Positions 13,801-26,540 of a stretch of 64,000 nt of DNA are shown here, one piece after another. The notes beneath the pieces are model-generated. The model saw only the letters and a list, made by a program, of their open reading frames with translations. It was not told the origin of the DNA and made no database searches. The stretch spans positions 63,563,266 through 63,627,265 of the forward strand of contig NC_083560.1 in assembly GCF_019925205.1 (NCBI RefSeq), read 5' to 3'. The first letter of the stretch is position 1. Every line of letters starts with the position of its first letter. This DNA is from Metopolophium dirhodum. Its lineage: Eukaryota > Arthropoda > Insecta > Hemiptera > Aphididae. The position numbers and the translations under genes are program-made.

Positions 13801-16039
13801 TTTTTTCATTTTTATTCCATGTGGTTCTCGAAACCGGAATCGTCACACTGTTTATATTAGTACGTAAAATACTCAGACAGATGTGTTGTGGTAAGCATAC
13901 AATTACAGACGTTCGTCGTTAGCTAAACGAATAAAAAAAGAGCACCGTGGTATACGCGGTATATACCTACGTATTTATTTCATTTCAAAGCTTTGTCGGG
14001 AAAGCATCTCGTCTCGGTGGCGTGTTTTAAATGTTTGCCACTCAAAGAGAAATCTCCATTTTGTTTATGGTGTATATTTTTGTTTATTTTTATTATTGTT
14101 ATGAAATATTTCACACGTTTTGGATTTGGATATTGCTGTCACTCTATTTTGACGGCACACTATGATACGTCTAGACAGTGGTCGGGGCACTAAAATTAAA
14201 AACTAAATGATAAATACTATCCCTACTACACAGGCAGGTATTATTTGTATTATTATAGATGTGATTATTGAAACGTCTATTATATTTAACAAAGGTAAAA
14301 AAATGTCTGTATGCATGAAATGCGCATTCCACCCCATATATATACATTAAAATCTCTCATTCCGCATAAACAATTTTAACATTTTAAATTCCGACCGGAA
14401 TTCAAAAATGTATGAACACATAAAAAGCAAGCGGTAAAGTTAAATCGACCAAATTGCTGTCGACGGTGAAAGCAAATCGCAATATTCGTATATTGTATTA
14501 TATTATATTATAGACAATGCACGATGGTGCGTTGTTCAAAAACCATCTTGCCAACTGGCACACCTTTGTTATAATAATGTATAAAATATCGAATCGAATA
14601 CCTCAACGGTCGAACGAATATAGATGGTATGTGTTTTAATCAAAATAACTGACATAAATCTGAAAAATTGAAATCGTTATTTTTTTATAATAATTGTATC
14701 CCCTTCCCGATTTTTGCTAAACTTAAAACGGTGTCAGTTATTTGATTTCAAAATATCAACCAATGCAGGTAATAAATGTGATATTATATTGTATTAGGTG
14801 ATTATAATATGTACTTAATCAACATTTTGAATTCCTTTAGAGATTCTTTATCTTTATTACCTCTTCATTTGAGTACCTAAACGAATCAACTATTATAAAA
14901 TAGGACCTATACGGTACATTAATATATTAATATAATATTTTGAAGAAATAAGAGTTTAGTCTAATTATAATTTAGCCTACGTTCCTCTAGGTATAATCTT
15001 CAAGGGTTTTATTAAAAATAATTACTTCCCCGTGGTACTGCATGACTGCAGTAAAGTTGTAGTAGGTGCCATATAGTTGTATGAACAATAACTATAATAT
15101 TAATATGACTAACAATTCGACCGTAATTATAAACTTATTATTATAATAGCACAGTCAAGATTATTAATTATTAGAGACAGATAGTTTTTATCATTGTTAT
15201 GACTTATGAGTTATGACTGTTTCTCGGTTCACCTCTGTCACAAATGCGTAACTAAGTTTCTGGCCATTCGTTATTTCGTTCATAATTTTTTTCTATTTTT
15301 AATGTCTCGCTGACTTCACAGCTACTTATCGATTCAGTTGTCACGTGATCTTGAACGCGTTTAATTCAAGTCAAGTCGGCGTGTCGGTAAGGTGGAAATC
15401 CTCACATGACAATAATCGTCGGGCTGCCAGGGAAACCGGAACGAGTCCCGCACAAACATATATACATTATGTATACCGTTGAACGAGACAAATTGAATTG
15501 TGTGTTGGAGGTTACGCGCGAGTGTTGTACCTACGTATATTATAGGTGAAACTCCCGAGGGGAATATTTCGCTCCGAGTGGCTAATACGCGAAATAATTT
15601 ACTTCCAGTCAACCGCCGTGAAAGTCACATTGGCGAAATAATAATAGTACAAAAAAAAAAAAAAATACTGGAAACGGAATGAAATAAAATAAAAAAAAAG
15701 GAGGAAAGTAACCGCCGTGATACGCGTCCGGGAAACGTTTTTCGCGGTGGCGGCGGCGGCGGCGACGTGCACGGCTGCGTGGATGTTTGTGAAATATTGC
15801 TTTTTGTTGTTGGCCGCAAATTAACGAGCGGATAAGGTTCGGTGGAAATTTTTTTCCTTAAAAACACGGCGCTCGCACCGTTAAAGGTTTTTCGCGTTTT
15901 ACGAGCCATTACTTTATTTTATATATATATGTGTGTGTGTTTTTTTTTTCGACATAAAACAACGTGTTCGAGAAAACCAACTTTGTTAAGACACGGCGCG
16001 CGTAAAAGGAGAAAACGGACAAAGAACGAATTCGCTTAC

Positions 16040-16189
16040 CGAAATAAATTCTGCCAAACGTGCTGCTCTCCTGAGTGAATCCCGTCAGTTTGTTTACTAT
16101 GCGGCACGTGTAGCTGTGCCTCAAGTCGTTCTCGTCCACGTTCGCTATACGCAATTGGCCGGTTTTCGGTATCATGATAATTTTCGAAT
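16040..16189 (-). CDS. Dscam-like: Dscam-like exon: Ig2, second half (exon-4 equivalent)
   Basis: 150-nt exon (50 codons), phase 1 at both ends. The acceptor is tttttgcaatttcag before ATTCGAAAATTATC; the donor is TATTTCG followed by gtaagc. The split codon with the preceding exon is GAT (Asp). The translation runs DSKIIMIPKTGQLRIANVD, then ENDLRHSYTCRIVNKLTG and STFGRIYF. This matches the second half of Dscam Ig2: a G-x-L-x-I strand, a modified D-x-x-x-Y-x-C around the second cysteine, then a T/S-rich G strand. In Dscam1 of flies the equivalent exon (exon 4) exists as a tandem array of mutually exclusive copies. I found only this copy in the flanking introns. Confidence 0.9.
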
Positions 16190-17294
16190 CTGAAATTGCA
16201 AAAAGTACACAGTCGTTATAAACATACTACAATTATTGTCGATCACAACAACACTGCATGTACAACGTAGGTCCGTTACACAATATTGTATGGGTACCGA
16301 TGTTGTAAAATTCTCATACCTGTCATATTATTATTATTATCATTGTATTGTTATTAAATGTTATAATCTGTTTAGTTTTGATATATATATATATATATAT
16401 TTTAACTGCCCGCCTATTTAGTCTGATCAACTGAAAAAGTGTATACCTGATTCAATGAATAAATATCAATGGGAAACATTATAATATTAAGCTTTTAGTA
16501 TTTAAGGATTATGTATATTTACGTTCGGATATTATCCACAACCGCGTATATTCTTGTTTCAATTACAATGAATTATAATAATTGGATTAATCAACATAGA
16601 TTAATGTGCATTAAAAATGGAAATAAATACTGAGGATTAACCGAGTTTTACGGAAAAAATAACGTTGGTCTTTCGTTAATTATGTTTAAAAACAAAAAAT
16701 TGAAACTAAGAAAGAAACGAAGCAAACAGTTTAATAAATTAAAAAGTGAACTTTTTCGAACTAATTTACAATTTAAATGTAAATGAAAATAATATTTCAT
16801 TTATTTAACTTAAAATTTTTTTAAAGAAAATACTGGAGCAATACTTAATTTCTATAAGTTGCACAACTTTAATATTGCGTGATACGCTTATCTATATTAT
16901 TGACTCAAAAATTAGTTTGTTTATTTTTTGAACACAACACTTTGCTCTACTATTAAATTGATGATACACCTATATAAGTATGTTTTTTTGCCAATTTATA
17001 TGCAATTAAGAATCGTATAAGCATTTTAAAAATGTAATTAAAAAGAAACGATATATTAATTATATATATATATTATTAACCATAATTAAAATCATAATAT
17101 ACCTATCATATTTCTGAATATTGTTATAGTTACCTACAATAGAATGGTAGCAGTACTTTATTATTTCAGCGATTGAACTATTATTAGATTATAAATATTT
17201 TGGTAACCAGTATTTCAATTTCGAAATTGCATTTTCAAACGTAGGTACGTCTCGCCATGGTGGTAAGACTACCACTATGAAATTTTTTACATGT

Positions 17295-17603
17295 TACATT
17301 TAGTACGCCATGTGTGTGAATTTGTATAAACATTTTCCCAAATTTGTATGACTGTGATACTGACGTTATAAATAAATTAAAGAGGGTGAGCTGGTATACT
17401 ATATCACTTGACCACCCCAAACGAATTTTGGAATTTCCTACTGCAATTCGTTTTTACGCCATTTGTATGAATTTGAGTGACAGACAAGCAGAGCCTGGCG
17501 AGACATCTCAACTGCCCACCCTCTTTAATTAATGTATTACTTAAGTACCTATCATAGTCATACAAATGTGGGAAATGTTCATACAAATGGTGTACTAAAG
17601 GTA
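17295..17603. mobile_element. TA-flanked inverted-repeat MITE
   Basis: About 309 bp including a TA at each border. The left arm begins CATTTAGTACGCCATGTGTG and the complement of the right arm begins CCTTTAGTACACCATTTGTA. The arms continue through TTGTATGACTGTGATA and TTGTATGACTATGATA, so the inverted repeat is at least 55 bp with mismatches. Inner segments AAAGAGGGTG and CACCCTCTTT also pair. A third copy of the ACGCCATTTGTATGAATTTG block lies inside (about 17457). The TA borders suggest a Tc1/mariner-type origin. ORFs crossing it are shadows. Confidence 0.7.
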
Positions 17604-20594
17604 ATATATTATAAAAATGATATTCAATATGTGGTGGGCCGATGTACGTAATTTGTAATACGTTTGGCAATAGGAAAAGTATTTTTCATAGTTTTTACTG
17701 TCATATTTTGGCGCACACATTTCATCTTTCATTATCTTCCTAAGACATCGTGTGTCATGAATATATTATATTGTTATTATCTTTCTACAATTTGGTTTTA
17801 CTCCATCGAAAATGTTATGCAAACTGATCTATTCCTCAAGATAAAACAAACATATTAATATATTATTATAACAAATAAATAATATTATAATATTATAAAG
17901 GTTTATAGTATAACTGAATTGTCTATGGGTATAATTCCTAGAATTAGTTCTCCTAACTTTACTTAATATGTATCTCTGAGACACCTGATGATTAGATGAT
18001 TGCACTAAAAATATTGTTATTTTAAGTTTTTAATTAATTAATAATGATAACAATATTAAATATTATTTATTTGATTATATTTTTACAAATATTATAAGGT
18101 ATAACAATTATAACTTCAAATCAGTCAAATCAGAAAATAATATAGTGACATAAGCACTTTATTTTATATACATTGATTACACAATTTATAATTTTATATA
18201 TACCTTCGTTATTTTTTCTTTTTATATATTAATTTGATACATTTTTATACTCCAATTAAAACATAGGTACTTATTTTAAAATTTTAAACCTATGTTTAAA
18301 TGAAAACTATGCTCTATTTCATAAACGAACTATGTTTTCTTCAAAATGTTAAACGTAAATTAACTCAAATTCAAATTTAATGTATAAATTTATAAAGTTT
18401 AGTATGATTACAAATACTTTTTTTTTCAACGTACCTATATTATCATATTGAATTATAAAATAAGTAAAAAAAAATACATTTCTTCAGATTTTACGATACA
18501 GGTCTCACTTTTAATTTAATAAATAATACCATTTTTATACAAAATATAAGACGAGGAGGAATATAAAAGGCTCCTTTTTAATTCTTTATTAAATAAAATA
18601 ACCCATTGACGAGATTCACCGAGCTTAAAATCAAACAGCTAATGGAAAACAGAAAAAGATATTACAAACTACAGACACATAATAATATTTAGTGTATTTC
18701 TAGAAACGTAAACATATTGTGAATTGCTGTGAACTCTGAAGATGTTGAAAACAATATATTAGGTTTTTATGTAATTTTTATCAAGCTAATGTTTTTTGAT
18801 GTAATGAAAAAAGATGGGCTTGTGTATAATTGAATATCAACTTAATGTTGTTTATTTTATTACCTAGCCATCGTTTTAATTATTCAATTATCTAGGGCAA
18901 CAATAATTTCTAGCAAATAATAATTCATTCCCGAGATTTAAAATACAAATTAATGATTCGTATATCTAAATGGTTAAAAAATAACTTAATGATCAGTAAA
19001 TTGACAATGAGTAAATGTGGTTATGACAACAAAGTATTTCAACTTGAATTTTAAATGAAATATAATTTATCATTATAGTTTTAAAAATTGCGAATTTCTC
19101 CAACAAAATGATAGGTTACACTATTTTCTCGACGTCGGTTATTTGTGACACATTCTCGCTTATTCAAATATTGATCTTCTGTTAAATATTTTATACTTCA
19201 TCTAAATTCTAAATGATTATTTATATTTATTTACTATACTGAATTGGGCAGAAAACTGTGTCAAAAAAATATTCATTTATAAAATTGTATTATAGATTTA
19301 GGCGGATCGGATGATTTGTTTCCCATGGAGGTAACCTTTATCTAACACGATTTCCATGAAAATGAAAATATAGCTTATATAAGGATTTTCCAATTTTCGT
19401 CGGATCAAAGTTCAATATATACACACGATTTCCGTTAAATTGAGCATAACACGTAATCGAACTGGAAAACATTTAAAACTTCAACAAAAAGTATAGACAT
19501 TATTTTAAGACCTTCTACGTATTTTTCGCCATGTGTTTATTCGTTAGAAACCATCGAAAATAATTTTATTAGCGTCAATATTACATTTTAAATAGAGTAA
19601 ACATATATCCAATATTGTTTACTAATTCAAACTGTTTTTCGCTTAAAATTTCACTACCTATAATGCAAGTTAATAATAGTATCGAAGCATCTAAAGTATA
19701 TGAACCTTACCACATCAATCCACATGGGAAATCTGTAGTTTTTGGTAAAAACTTAACCATTTTTAGGCATTTGTAAGACGAACAACTCCACAATTGGTAT
19801 AAAACTAAGATACAACGAGACCGTCTATTCGAATTTATTATTATTTTAAAGAATTATTGATAGCATCTTTAATTTTAAAATTACGAATTCGGCATGAATG
19901 ACAATGAATAATCCTGATTTTATTTTGCGTCATTGTTTTCATCAAACTCATTGAGATATCAGCTACGTAAATCATTTGCAACCATTAATGGATATTACAG
20001 ACACAGTTATGTGAAGACACTGGGTTACTAGTATCATTCGTTTCTGTGATTTTTGTGAGTTAAAACGTGTATGTACAACGTGTGGCTTTAAGTACGTGGT
20101 TTTGGGAATACGTGACCTTACAAAATCGTACGAGATATGCCTCCAGCGTATCGATGTAATGGTTTTTCCATTTTTCATTCGTCAACTAGCACCCGTTATA
20201 TGAAGTGTTATCGTGGCCACGTTTTATGAGTCGTCAGGTTTGACGATGGATTTCCGTATTGTCACGACTTAAGCATAAAAATATATTATATACTATTATG
20301 TTTGGTATTTGGTCTGTTTGGTAATATATTTCATTCTAATATAAAATGGAATCCTTCACAAATATAGTACATTACATTATAAGCTACGATATACATAATT
20401 ATTGGTATGAACTAAAATAAATACTTGCTATCCATACAATTTCCAACACCCCTTTTCAACTAAAATGTGATAGGTAAACAGTTTCCATTTATTTTTTGGA
20501 ACTTGTACCTGATAATGCAACAGCGGGTTTCCTTTAACCCGTGTTTTCAAAAGATAACACAATATTTTTACCTAACTCAAAGTACTTATACAAA

Positions 20595-20750
20595 TATATA
20601 AAATATAAGCGTTTGTCTGTTTGTCAGGGATAATCTGCAAAACAGCTGATCCGAATTTAATGGGATTTTTACAGACGGGTAGAGAATTTTGTTAGAAGGG
20701 ATCCAGCCTACTTTTTATCCTGAAAATGTTACCCGAACACGGACGGGACA
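20595..20750 (+). repeat. Probable transposon-derived dispersed repeat fragment
   Basis: The segment with GTCAGGGATAATCTGCAAAA, AGCTGATCCGAATTTAATGG and TTTTTACAGACGGGTAGAG resembles a sequence I associate with arthropod dispersed repeats, but no boundaries or coding frame can be defined. Low confidence. Confidence 0.3.
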
Positions 20751-21664
20751 ATCTAAATTGTATTTAAAAACAGAAACAAACCAATAACCAAACCCTGTGT
20801 GAACTCAGCATTATGTCTGTTTTTTGTGTACGATTTGGTGTGAAGTATCTGCGACAGCAGAATTCCGAAATTCATAATCAGTTCTAATGAACAATGGAAT
20901 CTCGAATCCAAAATCAACGTGTGCCAAACAGTCGTACCAGATACATGAGTATTTAGTGTTAACAGTTGAGGTAAAAACACTTTTTTCATAACATTTAGCA
21001 CTACTGCATTAGTTAAAATAGAATTTTCGTCTTTAGATTTTTATTATAGCTCAATAATCTGAGTGAAAAAATATTACAATAATTACCTATTATACGTAAT
21101 AATACCATAGTAGGTACTTGAGTGTATAATTGTTGATTTTGTCATTACTAGTTTATGGTAGTTCTAATGGCGTACACGATACAATAATGACATAATATGC
21201 ATGTCTATTACAATAATATTATGTTTTTACTAAACCTTAGAAAAATAACACCAATTTTTCTATTATATTATTAAATTTAAACAGATTTTATCTTGATAAT
21301 TTAACAATAAGTGTAAACTACTATTATATTCAAATCATGACGTGTTGTACCTTTAAAAATATATTCAATACCTGCAGCATTAAATAAATAATGTATTATA
21401 CAGATAAATAGGAAATTTATCCACGATTGTCCGATGATAGTAACTGTTTTTTTTTTATTTTTATATTTTTGTATTAGGTCTATGAAAATTCATTGATCAA
21501 TATAGAGATCTACAAATGATTAAAACGTATGAATACTTTTTGGTTTACCTGAGTTTAGAATGAAACATTGAACATTTTTGTTTACTTATGAACTGATTTT
21601 CATTTATCGTGCGTTTTAACTTTAGACAGATAGCAGGTATAGGAGAAACACGGTGAAACATGAT

Positions 21665-22081
21665 CAGTGTTGAGTTTTTCTAGATAAATATTCTTTTATC
21701 TTTTATCTTATTTAGATAAATAGAGAATATTAATTTACACAGTTATCTAAGATAAAAATCACCGTTATCTAGATAAATTTATCCAGATAATTAAATTTAT
21801 TAAACGGATTTTATTTATTATAATTTATAGGCAGACAATTAAGTTATTTATTAAGTAGGTAGTATTTACTAATAATTATCGATATTTTCAATAATATACT
21901 ATTAAGTTATTCTATATTGCTACGAACGGAGAGTGCCATAATCCAATATAAAAAAAATTATCCGATAATTTATCTAGATAAATAAATAATTTAGTTATCT
22001 TTATTTTTATCAAGATAACATTATTATAATTTATCTTTATCTTTATCTAGATACAATTATATTTATCTCGGCTCAACACTG
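21665..22081. mobile_element. Non-autonomous hAT-type MITE with AGATAA arrays
   Basis: 417 bp with termini CAGTGTTGAG...CTCAACACTG, flanked by a perfect 8-bp duplication AACATGAT (21657-21664 and 22082-22089). CAGTG-type ends plus 8-bp duplications are diagnostic of the hAT superfamily. The interior consists largely of degenerate TTATCT/AGATAA motifs on both strands and has no ORF. It sits 43 bp downstream of the 5' splice site of the Ig2a exon. Confidence 0.85.
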
Positions 22082-22132
22082 AACATGATCATTCATTATT
22101 ATGAAAAAAAGACCAGAATGTAGGAAACTCAC

Positions 22133-22315
22133 CTATCTCCCACGAAGGGAATATGTTGAAGACGCCGTCTTGCACCCACGAAGTGATCGCAACCGATTCG
22201 GGTAAAACATGATTCTCATTGTAGCTGACCCCTGGTATGTGACAATTGAAGACTGCCACGTTACCGGGCATGGTCACTGTGTCTCGTACGATGGGTTCAA
22301 AGTTCCTTATCACCT
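22133..22315 (-). CDS. Dscam-like: Dscam-like exon: Ig2, first half
   Basis: 183-nt exon (61 codons), phase 1 at both ends. The acceptor is tttgtgttatag before AGGTGATAAGG; the donor is GAGATAG followed by gtgagt. With the G left by the Ig1 exon, the first codon is GAG (Glu), giving VRA-EVIRNFEPIVRDTV. The first Ig2 cysteine is in AVFNCHIPG and the core Trp is in AITSWVQDG. There are 21 residues between them, longer than the roughly 14-16 I expect for Dscam Ig2; the extra residues fall around SYNENHVLPES. The exon ends FPSWEI plus the first base of a split codon. A hAT-type MITE begins only 43 bp past the donor site. The acceptor at 22316-22317 was preferred over an AG two bases later because only it keeps the phase of the Ig1 donor. 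Confidence 0.9.
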
Positions 22316-24498
22316 CTATAACACAAACAATGTCTATCAGTTATTTTAGATTCATGGCGTATTTGTAGTCGATACTTAAGAATAAGTATTATTTAAGCTA
22401 ATTTTGATAGTTAAAAAAAATTAAAAATGTCTGATAGTAATTAAACGCAATGCTTAAGGTAGGTCTCGACCGACCTTAAAAACAAGTAATACATTTAAGT
22501 CTCGTTAATGAATTTAATTTGAATCATAAGTATAACTCAGGCAATATTTATTCTTAAACTTTGACTATGAATACGGCTCTTAATAATTGCGAACAATACT
22601 CTGTTCACGGAGAGAATATGGCATACAAGAAACGGGTCGTACCCTGCCACAATCACCCAAATCCCTCTCCCCGTCTCCGGTCGTATGCATTAAGTAACTG
22701 TATTATGTTCTCAGTGAATGAAGCACATACCCACTAATACTAAGATAGTGTAACAGGAGAAACTGACAAATTTAATTTACAAACTAATATGTTATACGTT
22801 TTGTTTAAATAAATACTTAAGTACAAATAATGCTCAGCATCATACATTATTTGTATGTAATAACTAATTGACTATTTTTTTGATTATTGATTGAAACAAA
22901 AGTTTTTAAATAACTAAATTTGTTAGTTATGTCTTTAATACCATGTAAATGTAAATACTGGCTGAACGAACACTGCTCACGACATTGTGTATGCGTTAAC
23001 TTAAGGTAAGTACCTATTTGATTTTCAATCATATTTATATTCAATAATATTATATTATGAACAAAAACTGATTTAACGGTAAAAATTGTCATTTCATACA
23101 GTTATTATAATTTGAAGAGCACAAGTTTCTATTGAAGCGCAGTTTGATTTTTATTCAATGTTGAGATATTTATGTGTATATATGCTTATGATATTATGAT
23201 TCACGGCGATGTTATAATATTGTTATTATTGTTATTATTGTGTTTGATTTTAAGTCTTATTAGTTGTGTTATTGTGTTTCCCGTGGTTATACGTTGCAGG
23301 AAACGACTATTGCAAATATTTTTTTTCCAAACGTAAGTACAACGTTACACACTTGATCATGTCGTACAACCAAATAATGGCGGTACACCTAATAATATAG
23401 TTTATACTCGAATTGGATTCTATAAACGGCGTTTTTCACTCGAACACGTACGTGTCACTAAATAAATAAATTGTGTGCTTTAATATTATTTGATTTATAT
23501 TTTATTTTTTTTATAACATATATTATACATGTTTGATATTAATATTAATATAAAACGTGACGACTCTAGGGACTTTGGAAAACGACGATTTAAACCATTT
23601 AAAGTGTTAACGCTTGACAACACGATACACGCACTAAAAGGTAGGGCGAAGAGTGCAACAAGAATTTCCTTGAGCAAAATATTTCCCCATACTCGTTTAT
23701 CACGTAAAATGTCTTCTAACAATCTCATTTTTTGGCACCAACGCACGTATAAGATCGAGTGCTCTTGGAAAACACGGTCGGCGAGCCATTATTTTTCAAC
23801 AAAATATTTTTACGGTTTATATAAAAAATCACCTAGTTACGTTTATATTTTTAGATATTTTTCTCAATTTTGTACGTTTCAATCAAGTAATTTTACTCTA
23901 GATTTTTAGGTGAATAATATAAATAAAGAATAACAACATAATAATCTATAATCTAATATTGTATTTGGTGGTCACTGTTCGCCCTAAAATCTAATGTCCC
24001 TACAATAAAAATAAGAAGATTATGCTGGTATGAATGTGTTGTTATTCAAATCAATTAAAACAAAAAGACGATTAGATACATATCAATACTAAATAGCGGT
24101 TTATACCGTTTTTATTATGATAAAGTGGGTAATACCTTGGAGGAAACTAATGTCCTAACATACGTCTATCCACTACCCCAACCTGCACGCATGCCAATTT
24201 ACCAGCAAAACATCACTCGGTACCTAATGAAGATAATATGATATACTATTGTTACAAAAATTCGTCTACAAGAAAAACAACTTTTTGCTGAAACAGAAAG
24301 GAACAAATAGCGTATCCATTAAGTTATAGTATTATTGTTGACCAACGACTATAATGTCATCGTCACACAACACCACGAAGTAAAATAATATCATAATATC
24401 TACTGTAGAATAATAAGAATCCGAGTAGAAATTGGCGATTCGTTTCCAACTTAAATCGAATTAACCAAACCCGATTTGGCAGAACTACGTTATATTTT

Positions 24499-24518
24499 GT
24501 GTGTGTGTGTGTGTGTGT
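24499..24518. repeat. GT microsatellite
   Basis: About ten GT units. The ORF crossing it is low-complexity. Confidence 0.85.
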
Positions 24519-26189
24519 CAGAGTGTCAGAGTGTCTGGAAAACGCGAATTGGACGTGTCAAGAAACTGCGGTAAATCACTATGGATGAACCGTATATCTT
24601 GTAATCGAATTGTAACCGCGTGTTTTTGTCTCACCTTTATAAAACACGTATTTAGAACGGAGAATATATTATTATTGACATGAGATACCTATTTGGCTAC
24701 AAAACGGTCTTCGAGGTGTATAATATTATCCAATATTATAGTCACAGTATTTGTAATTCTATTATCATAATATGTGTCTATCGTATCAAAGTTTATTTCG
24801 TGTCCCCATCGTAAGCCATACGTTTGCAATATATGATAATCTATTTTTACTTTTTCCACATTTAAATTGTTTACAGATTTCACCGAAGTAGAAACACACT
24901 TGCTGTGAATAGAATATATTATGATGAAGGATATTGTTAATTACATAATTGTATGTAAAAGTTGCGAATTACAATGAATTAACATTAATACTGAGTGCTA
25001 ATGGAGAATGTACTTATATTATAATATAAAATTATAATATTCACAGAAAACCACGATTATTGATGATAGTAAAGTTTTCAAAATTATTATAAAACAGATT
25101 ACTGTGAATAATTAGAGTAGTATAATTTTTTGGATTAGAGCTTTTAAAACCCCGTTTTTTTATATTTAATAAAATAACTAAATTTTGTTCAATTAACAAA
25201 AAATTGTTCGCACATAATAATTGTATTTTACATGGGGTGTTAAAATATCATTTTAAATATTCCAAATTGATTTTTGGTGTTTTTATTTTTGTAAAGAATT
25301 TTTTTTTCAAACGTTTATATATTACAAATATTTATTTTTTCTCCAAAAGTCTTAAAAGTTTTAAATATTGTTTGATTAATATTTATACAGTAATATGATC
25401 ATGGAACATGGTCGTATTTAATTTTTAGATTTTTAATTAGGTATATAAATTTAAATAAAAGTAATACTATAGTATAAATCATAAATGGGAAAATTACTGT
25501 GGAGACAATAAAAAAAAAACGATATTTATGATTAAATAAGGTTTTCATTTTACCTTATAATATAATGATAAGTGATAATAACATGTAAAATTAATCGATA
25601 TTCAACTAAAAATAAGCAGGCTGTACAAATGTTGTAATTTTCAATGAATAATTTTGCACGAAGCAAACTTAAATTAGCTTTTTGAAACAGTTAACACTTG
25701 CTAATCAACTTTATCTGGTATATCGGTTGTGCACTTGTTGTTATTTTGTTATGTATAAAATTCATATAATTTAAACTATAAGCGTGCTACAAAGTGCATT
25801 TGAGATTTTCCTTTGGCATCGCGTGTGAACAATTGTTTGAGTGAATTTAATAAATATTATTCTCATCGGCAACATAATATTACTATCCATCATTAATATA
25901 TGTTTTGACAGGTTGTAAAATTTGTCAGAAATTCAATTATAAGTATAAATTATTTGCAATATTTGTGTAGCTACCAACGTTGATAATACAGTACGGCGAA
26001 ATGAATAACAACTTTTTTATAATTGTATTTACAAGTCAAGAAATAAGCTCCACACCCATACGAAACATTTTCACCGTAATACAGAGTATCAAAATAGGTA
26101 TTTATGTGTCTTATCCATATTGTTGATAATACTACACTACATATTGTTAAGTGTTAAATACAATAACATATAACATGAATAATATTATT

Positions 26190-26540
26190 AGATTCTGAAC
26201 GGAACGACGAATGTATTGATTTTACACTAACGTGTGTTTATTTTTTTTTTTGGTTTATAAACGATAAGTAGATATTATAATACTTTGATTTTCAATTTCA
26301 GTATATTTTCAAGTGGGAAAGTGAATTTAGTTGGTACTTTGTAAAAGTCAAAATTGAAAGTACATAGTACTTTTTAAAAGCGAGGAGGAAAACAAAAAAA
26401 AAAAAAATAAGGGAAAACAGAAATGTTTATGCAAAACCAATTTTGGTAAAATTGATTTTGATTGTTTGGTATCGGTATAACTAAAAAAAAAAACCATACA
26501 TCCATGAAATTTTATAAAATTGTAAATTACTATAGCTGAC
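26190..26540 (+). repeat. Dispersed repeat, copy 2
   Basis: It begins near GATTCTGAACGGAACGACGA and continues through GAGGAGGAAAAC, AAGGGAAAAC, TTTATGCAAAACC, TTGATTTTGATTGTTTG and CATCCATGAAATTTTATA. The same order of blocks appears at 62150-62470 and, more diverged, at 10170-10870, all on the plus strand. Probably a non-coding dispersed repeat. Confidence 0.5.

Larger units (their letters stand above)
8171..16039 (-). other. Dscam-like intron between the Ig2b and Ig3a exons
   Basis: 7.9-kb intron. It contains short GT/CA microsatellites near 8485-8503 and 8676-8693, a dispersed-repeat copy (10170-10870), a GGC-type trinucleotide tract (about 15743-15764) and otherwise featureless AT-rich DNA. 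The 300 bp next to the Ig2b exon (15700-16039) are clearly GC-richer than the intron average, but I see no coding motif there. No second Ig half-exon was seen. Confidence 0.6.
16190..22132 (-). other. Dscam-like intron between the two Ig2 half-exons
   Basis: 5.9-kb intron. It holds the foldback MITE at 17295-17603, a repeat-like segment at about 20595-20750 and the hAT-type MITE at 21665-22081. The rest is AT-rich and featureless. No duplicated exon-4-type segment was recognised. Confidence 0.6.

Noticed and set aside
15625..15909. Minus-strand ORF with a poly-Pro run next to the Ig2b exon
   Set aside because: The Pro run comes from a GGC trinucleotide tract, and the ORF lies past the exon's donor site in the intron.
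23529..23909. 126-codon plus-strand ORF with an overlapping minus-strand ORF
   Set aside because: No recognised family, no repeat ends, no splice context; kept out of the gene list.
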